DNA of 10,769 bases, taken from NCBI GenBank assembly GCA_004357015.1, contig SMXE01000172.1:1-10769 (forward strand). Reading direction: 5' to 3'. Below are positions 7,865 to 10,769 of the stretch, one piece after another. This DNA comes from Caldithrix sp. (GTDB lineage: Bacteria; Zhuqueibacterota; Zhuqueibacteria; Oceanimicrobiales; Oceanimicrobiaceae). How positions within the stretch are numbered: the first letter of the stretch is position 1; every line of letters begins with the position of its first letter. The notes beneath the pieces are model-generated. The model did not search any database and was not told where the DNA came from. It saw only the letters and a list, made by a program, of their open reading frames with translations. Position numbers and translations under genes: made by a program.

Positions 7865-7960
7865 TTACCTTGCGAAAAAGTACGGGTAGTGGACAAGCAA
7901 CTTGCAAATATAGCCGTGCACGGTTGCCAGGATGAAAAAAGACAGCAGACCGATGAGCAT
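7865..7960 (-). CDS. Predicted 31-residue single-pass membrane peptide
   Basis: This frame was found by reading the gap between the dehydrogenase and CoADR genes. Its ATG (7960-7958) shares one base with the upstream TGA stop (TGATG), a classic translational-coupling junction, and its TAA (7867-7865) lies 3 bases before the CoADR GTG. It fills the 98-base gap exactly. The product begins MLIGLLSFFILATVHGYICK, one transmembrane helix (about 2-20), and continues with the aromatic, weakly basic tail LLVHYPYFFAR. An ATG 6 bases further upstream would add two residues. I recognise no family. The role is unknown; a membrane partner or regulator of the neighbouring redox enzymes is conceivable. Alternatively it could be a chance frame, but hydrophobic character plus perfect junctions on both sides argue otherwise. 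Confidence 0.5.
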   Translation of the reverse strand: MLIGLLSFFILATVHGYICKLLVHYPYFFAR

Positions 7961-8838
7961 CAACATGATTGTGGACGGCTCTCTTCATAAAGTCTGATCA
8001 ACGCGTGCGAGCCCAGCTCGCCCCAGCCATTTTCTTTGGCGCGTGTAAAGAGCCTATAGGCCAACTCGGTTCCTGAGAACTCTCCCTCAAACTGCCTGAT
8101 GGTCTCGTGCGCGATTCGCAAATCTTTTTGCTGCATGCCGAGTTTGAAGCCCGGCGACAGATCACCTTTCAGAAGCCGGGGCCCGTAGTTGTCCAACGCC
8201 CAGGAACCGGCGGCGCCGCTGGACACAACTTTGTGCACCACCTCCAGATCCAGACCGACTCTGTCTGCAAGGGTAAATGCTTCGGATAGCGCCACGGCGT
8301 GTAAGCCGCACAAAATCTGATTGATCATCTTAACGCGCTGACCGTCTCCGTGTCCGCCGCAGTGAACCATAGTCTTCCCCATCCCCCGAAAAACCGGCAA
8401 TATCTTCTCAAAAACTTGCCTTTTTCCTCCCACCATGATCGTGAGTGTGCCGTTGCGCGCGCCAACATCGCCACCGGACACAGGCGCATCCAGCATGTCA
8501 CATCGCATTTTCCCCAGACGATCAGCCAGCAATTCGGTGACGTCCGGACTGATTGTACTCATATCGACGACCACTTTGCCAGGAGACAAGCCGGTCGCCA
8601 GGCCGTCTTTCCCGAGGATAACTTCATCCACATCGGGCGTGTCGTTTAACATTGTGATGATCACATCGCTCCTGTCGGCCAGTTGTGCAAGCGACGCAGC
8701 TACTTCAGCCCCGGCATCTTTCACGGCCTCGGTTTTCTCCGGCGTGCGATTCCAAACCGTCAGCGCATAGCCTGACTTGAGCAAATTCATGGACATTGAC
8801 TTGCCCATGATTCCTATTCCAGCAAAGCCAATTTTCAT
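7960..8838 (-). CDS. NAD(P)-dependent beta-hydroxyacid dehydrogenase (3-hydroxyisobutyrate dehydrogenase family)
   Basis: This 292-residue soluble enzyme oxidises beta-hydroxyacids or reduces the matching semialdehydes. The N-terminal Rossmann fold has GIGIMG (7-12). The substrate loop DAPVSGGDVGARNGTL (117-132) is the family signature, and K170 in GDGQRVKMINQIL is the catalytic lysine. WNRT (29-32) puts Arg and Thr after the second beta strand, which favours NADP(H) and the glyoxylate/succinic semialdehyde reductase branch over true 3-hydroxyisobutyrate dehydrogenase; that assignment is inference. Tartronate semialdehyde reductase is another candidate. A modest ribosome site (GGTGAG) precedes the ATG. 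It begins 38 bp after the uncharacterised gene and its stop overlaps the 31-residue peptide's start by one base. Confidence 0.88.
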   Translation of the reverse strand: MKIGFAGIGIMGKSMSMNLLKSGYALTVWNRTPEKTEAVKDAGAEVAASLAQLADRSDVIITMLNDTPDVDEVILGKDGLATGLSPGKVVVDMSTISPDVTELLADRLGKMRCDMLDAPVSGGDVGARNGTLTIMVGGKRQVFEKILPVFRGMGKTMVHCGGHGDGQRVKMINQILCGLHAVALSEAFTLADRVGLDLEVVHKVVSSGAAGSWALDNYGPRLLKGDLSPGFKLGMQQKDLRIAHETIRQFEGEFSGTELAYRLFTRAKENGWGELGSHALIRLYEESRPQSC

Positions 8839-8876
8839 ATCAGTCGCTCACCGATGTTCAATGGTTATTTCCCGAC

Positions 8877-9803
8877 TCAAATGAGGTCCGCCATCATCCG
8901 GGGAATTCGCTCGCCCTCATGTTTGAATTTCTGCTCATCCAAGTAGAATTGACAGGCATCACTGGCCCCGAGCTTTCGGTCCAGGTAAACCTTCGAGTTG
9001 AAGTACGCTTCCATCGCTGGCCGGGTAGGATAAATCTGCCAATCAAGAAACCATTTCACGTCCTGGCCGCTCTTGTCGTCTTGCACACAGCCGAGGTCGA
9101 TTGCCCAGGATACGTCCGCCAGCGAAAAGCCGGCAAGATCGCGCTGCAAGGCTGCCAACCGGCCTTCGGACACGGGATCGAGGTACTTCAAGTATTCAGA
9201 AAAAATCACTGCGTTGTGGTAGTGGCCGGGCACCGTTGCAATTCCAAAAACGTTGAGTTTTTCGGCAAAATTGACCAGAACCTCCAGGAGGTTGCGCGCG
9301 ATCCCAAGCCCGGGATGACGCTGTCCAGGCAAACAGGATTTGGCCGCAGTAAAACCCTCTTGCGGGTTTTGGGATAAAAGCCACTCTACAAAGAGGAAGT
9401 CAAGCTTCGGCATGCTGTCCAGCGATAACACAAACTTGTGGTTCGGAATGCTAGCTTTTCTGAGCACGATTTCGACCAGCAAACCCTCCTCACTACCATC
9501 TTGAGAACATATCCGAAAGCGATGTAGAGACGGATCATCCGTCTTCATTTCAGAAAGAACGTCGCGAAACCCCCGCCGGGCCAAAGCCGCTTGGACGCCG
9601 CAAGATTCGAAGAGTCCGAACACCTCCTCTTGCGACAAGATCCCTAGAAAAGCACCCTTCTCGTCCTGCTTGAAAAGCTGGCTTTCCAACTCGCCTTCAT
9701 CTATGAGCCAATCATTGCGGGCGGAAGTATTAACACCACTCCTGTTGAAAAGCCGCAATTTATCTGACAGGCCGAACCGTCTGTTTATCATTGAGCAAGA
9801 CAC
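8877..9803 (-). CDS. Uncharacterised protein with a GNAT-like motif, first gene of the operon
   Basis: I do not recognise this 308-residue soluble protein with certainty. It has no signal peptide or membrane segment. The middle reads LDFLFVEWLLSQNP (134-147), then LPGQRHPGLGIAR (158-170) leading into an amphipathic helix NLLEVLVNFAEKL. R162-H-P-G-L-G has the R/Q-x-x-G-x-G/A form of the acetyl-CoA pyrophosphate loop of GNAT acetyltransferases, and HNAVIFSEYLKYLDP (196-210) sits where GNATs have their closing N..A..FY..G segment. A divergent acetyltransferase is therefore possible but unproven. The C-terminal third (230-308) has no motif I know. The start is GTG 9803 (AGGTAA about 11 bases upstream); ATG 9791 is the alternative but has no ribosome site. 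It lies directly behind the 9828-9856 promoter and 38 bp before the dehydrogenase. Confidence 0.75.
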   Translation of the reverse strand: MSCSMINRRFGLSDKLRLFNRSGVNTSARNDWLIDEGELESQLFKQDEKGAFLGILSQEEVFGLFESCGVQAALARRGFRDVLSEMKTDDPSLHRFRICSQDGSEEGLLVEIVLRKASIPNHKFVLSLDSMPKLDFLFVEWLLSQNPQEGFTAAKSCLPGQRHPGLGIARNLLEVLVNFAEKLNVFGIATVPGHYHNAVIFSEYLKYLDPVSEGRLAALQRDLAGFSLADVSWAIDLGCVQDDKSGQDVKWFLDWQIYPTRPAMEAYFNSKVYLDRKLGASDACQFYLDEQKFKHEGERIPRMMADLI

Positions 9804-9827
9804 TAAATCTGTTACCTGAACAGTCCA

Positions 9828-9856
9828 AGTATATTAATGTTTGGGGGGATTGTCAA
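9828..9856 (-). promoter_or_regulatory. Near-consensus sigma-70 promoter of the 9803-6488 operon
   Basis: On the minus strand TTGACA (9856-9851, perfect) is followed by exactly 17 bases and TATACT (9833-9828, 5/6). Predicted transcription starts near 9821, giving a leader of under 20 bases to the GTG at 9803. It lies just beyond the terminator at 9873-9903, so the upstream gene is insulated. There is no obvious operator palindrome, so constitutive strong expression is the simplest reading. Confidence 0.75.
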
Positions 9857-9872
9857 TGACTTTTTAGGCAAG

Positions 9873-9903
9873 AAAAAAGCCCCGAAAATGGTCCGGGGCT
9901 TTT
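9873..9903 (-). terminator. Strong intrinsic terminator, possibly bidirectional
   Basis: AAAAGCCCCG (9875-9884) and CGGGGCTTTT (9894-9903) are perfect inverted arms around a 9-base loop. On the minus strand the hairpin runs into TTTTTT (9878-9873). It lies about 33 bases beyond the stop of the small secreted-protein gene (9936) and ends that transcript. On the plus strand the T run is only four. Confidence 0.85.
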
Positions 9904-9935
9904 GCAGGAGGATACCACGAAAAATGAAAAAACAA

Positions 9936-10334
9936 TTACGGCGAACCCGCCCCCAAGTACTGCTGGCTAGACAGGAAATTAAACAGGAACGAGTAGTTGC
10001 GCGTCAACGGCTTCCGGATGTCATAACATCGGTGCTCCGGGTTGTTGCGGCTGGTGTCATACTTGAAAATCAAAGAAAAAGGCACTCGGTAGTTCAGCAG
10101 ACTGCTTCTCATGGTTTGCGGCTTGGGGGATTGTGGCACACTCATGTGTAGGTGCGCTACCCACTCGGCAACATCTTTACGATGGAAAACACGAGCGACA
10201 GACTTATGCTGCAACCCCGGAATGCTGTCGTTGCCGCCGCGTGGATTGTCGCCCTCCTTCCCAGCAGTTTGCCGGGCAAAGTTGCTTTGCACAGCCAGGA
10301 AAATGAAGACGATCACAATGAGTAAATTTCGCAT
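9936..10334 (-). CDS. Hypothetical small secreted protein
   Basis: The product has 132 residues. MRNLLIVIVFIFLAVQSNFA is a typical signal peptide (one Arg, then about 13 hydrophobic residues), with likely cleavage near residue 20 or 24. The rest is polar and basic, with no repeat, lipobox or known domain that I can see; a single Cys lies about 30 residues from the C-terminus. I do not recognise the family. A strong terminator 33 bases beyond the stop supports a real transcript. Against it, no Shine-Dalgarno sequence precedes the ATG (CTGACCCGACT). It may be a real exported orphan or a decayed gene fragment. Confidence 0.45.
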   Translation of the reverse strand: MRNLLIVIVFIFLAVQSNFARQTAGKEGDNPRGGNDSIPGLQHKSVARVFHRKDVAEWVAHLHMSVPQSPKPQTMRSSLLNYRVPFSLIFKYDTSRNNPEHRCYDIRKPLTRNYSFLFNFLSSQQYLGAGSP

Positions 10335-10692
10335 AGTCGGGTCAGTGGGTAAGTTGTTCAGTCATATTAACAAATCCAGTTCGCTGCATATTCCGGAACG
10401 TCCCAAAAACTGCACGGCCGCCTTCTTTGCCAATCACCACGTGGCCATAAGTGCCCCGGTCAAACTTTGTCGACATGAGAATATTCAGCATCCCGAGTAA
10501 TCCGGCGTATCGAGGGGTGCGTCTTGAGTCAGATGAAGGAGGTGCGAGAGCGCCTCCGAGGTCCTCACCCCCTCGATACGTCCCGCTGGACAACGCGAGA
10601 TTACTCGGGATGTTATTTCCAAGTCCCACATTATGGAGTTAACAAAGAAGTTCATTTTTTCACTCTATGAAGCGTTTTGCCGCATTTGAAAG
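10335..10692. other. Intergenic region dominated by a nested palindrome
   Basis: I assign no gene in these 358 bases. The main content is the 124-bp palindrome at 10489-10612. The open frames crossing it on both strands are forced by its symmetry and lack ribosome sites. The part nearest the secreted-protein gene should hold its promoter, but I find no convincing -35/-10 pair. Confidence 0.5.
10489..10612. repeat. 124-bp nested imperfect palindrome (MITE-like or structured RNA)
   Basis: Three inverted pairs are nested. The outer pair is CATCCCGAGTAATC (10489-10502) with GATTACTCGGGATG (10599-10612), 14/14. The middle pair is CGTATCGAGGGGTG (10506-10519) with CACCCCCTCGATACG (10566-10580), matching apart from one inserted base. 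The inner pair GGAGGTGC (10538-10545) with GCGCCTCC (10550-10557) closes a GAGA (GNRA) tetraloop, with one G-U pair. Spacers are asymmetric (3 versus 18 bases outside, 18 versus 8 inside). From memory it resembles CATCCCGAG...CTCGGGATG intergenic repeats of environmental genomes. No clear target duplication is visible. Confidence 0.75.
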
Positions 10693-10769
10693 CTACTGGC
10701 TCAGCGACAGACTGAACTGAACCGTTTGAAGAATGGGAATGGTGTCGGTGGTTTGCGTCCCGGTGACAG
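10693..10769 (-). CDS. Possible C-terminal end of a gene entering from the right edge
   Basis: One minus-strand frame is open from the window edge for 24 codons, ending VTGTQTTDTIPILQTVQFSLSLSQ then TAG (10695-10693, given here as two halves: VTGTQTTDTIPI and LQTVQFSLSLSQ). The Ser/Thr-rich alternating hydrophobic pattern resembles the end of a secreted or beta-strand-rich protein. The other two frames are also open for some distance, so this is tentative. Confidence 0.3.
   Translation of the reverse strand, partial: VTGTQTTDTIPILQTVQFSLSLSQ

Noticed and set aside
10342..10629. 95-residue minus-strand frame ending 8 bases before the secreted-protein ATG
   Set aside because: Its first half is the palindrome read as protein, and no ribosome site precedes its starts. 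The part from ATG 10476 (44 residues) is conceivable but unsupported.

Overview
The window is a bacterial chromosome segment of moderate G+C (a little over half by eye). It has short intergenic gaps, Shine-Dalgarno-led genes and three genes starting at GTG or TTG. The gene set is mostly housekeeping and accessory metabolism: anion transport, arginine and threonine/glycine catabolism, redox defence and a beta-hydroxyacid dehydrogenase. Nothing seen fixes the phylum. The intergenic gaps carry palindromic repeats and period-10 repeats of the kind I remember from environmental, often uncultured, bacteria; that is recollection, not a search result.

Layout. Positions 1-795 (minus) hold the N-terminal part of a PqqB-like metallo-beta-lactamase-fold protein that runs off the left edge. 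A 428-bp divergent gap (796-1223) with repeat debris follows. On the plus strand, 1224-3443 encodes a SulP anion transporter with STAS and cyclic-nucleotide-binding domains, and 3549-4454 encodes arginase. Between them an intrinsic terminator overlaps a candidate arginase promoter. Arginase converges on a minus-strand pair: kbl (5044-6222), then an OsmC-family peroxidase-like gene (4551-4964).

Positions 6488-9803 (minus) look like one transcription unit. Upstream is a near-consensus sigma-70 promoter (9828-9856). The genes in order are an uncharacterised 308-residue protein with a GNAT-like motif, an NAD(P)-dependent beta-hydroxyacid dehydrogenase, a previously unlisted 31-residue membrane peptide (7865-7960) fitted exactly into the next gap, and a coenzyme A-disulfide reductase/NADH oxidase. 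The unit ends at a long hairpin with a T tract (6331-6406), itself inside a palindromic repeat element.

The right end (9873-10769) has a strong G+C-rich terminator, a small predicted secreted protein (9936-10334), a 124-bp nested palindrome (10489-10612), and possibly the last 24 codons of another minus-strand gene.

I do not see an unmistakable new multi-gene system. The best leads are the translationally coupled 31-residue membrane peptide, the uncharacterised lead gene of its operon, and the two palindromic intergenic elements.
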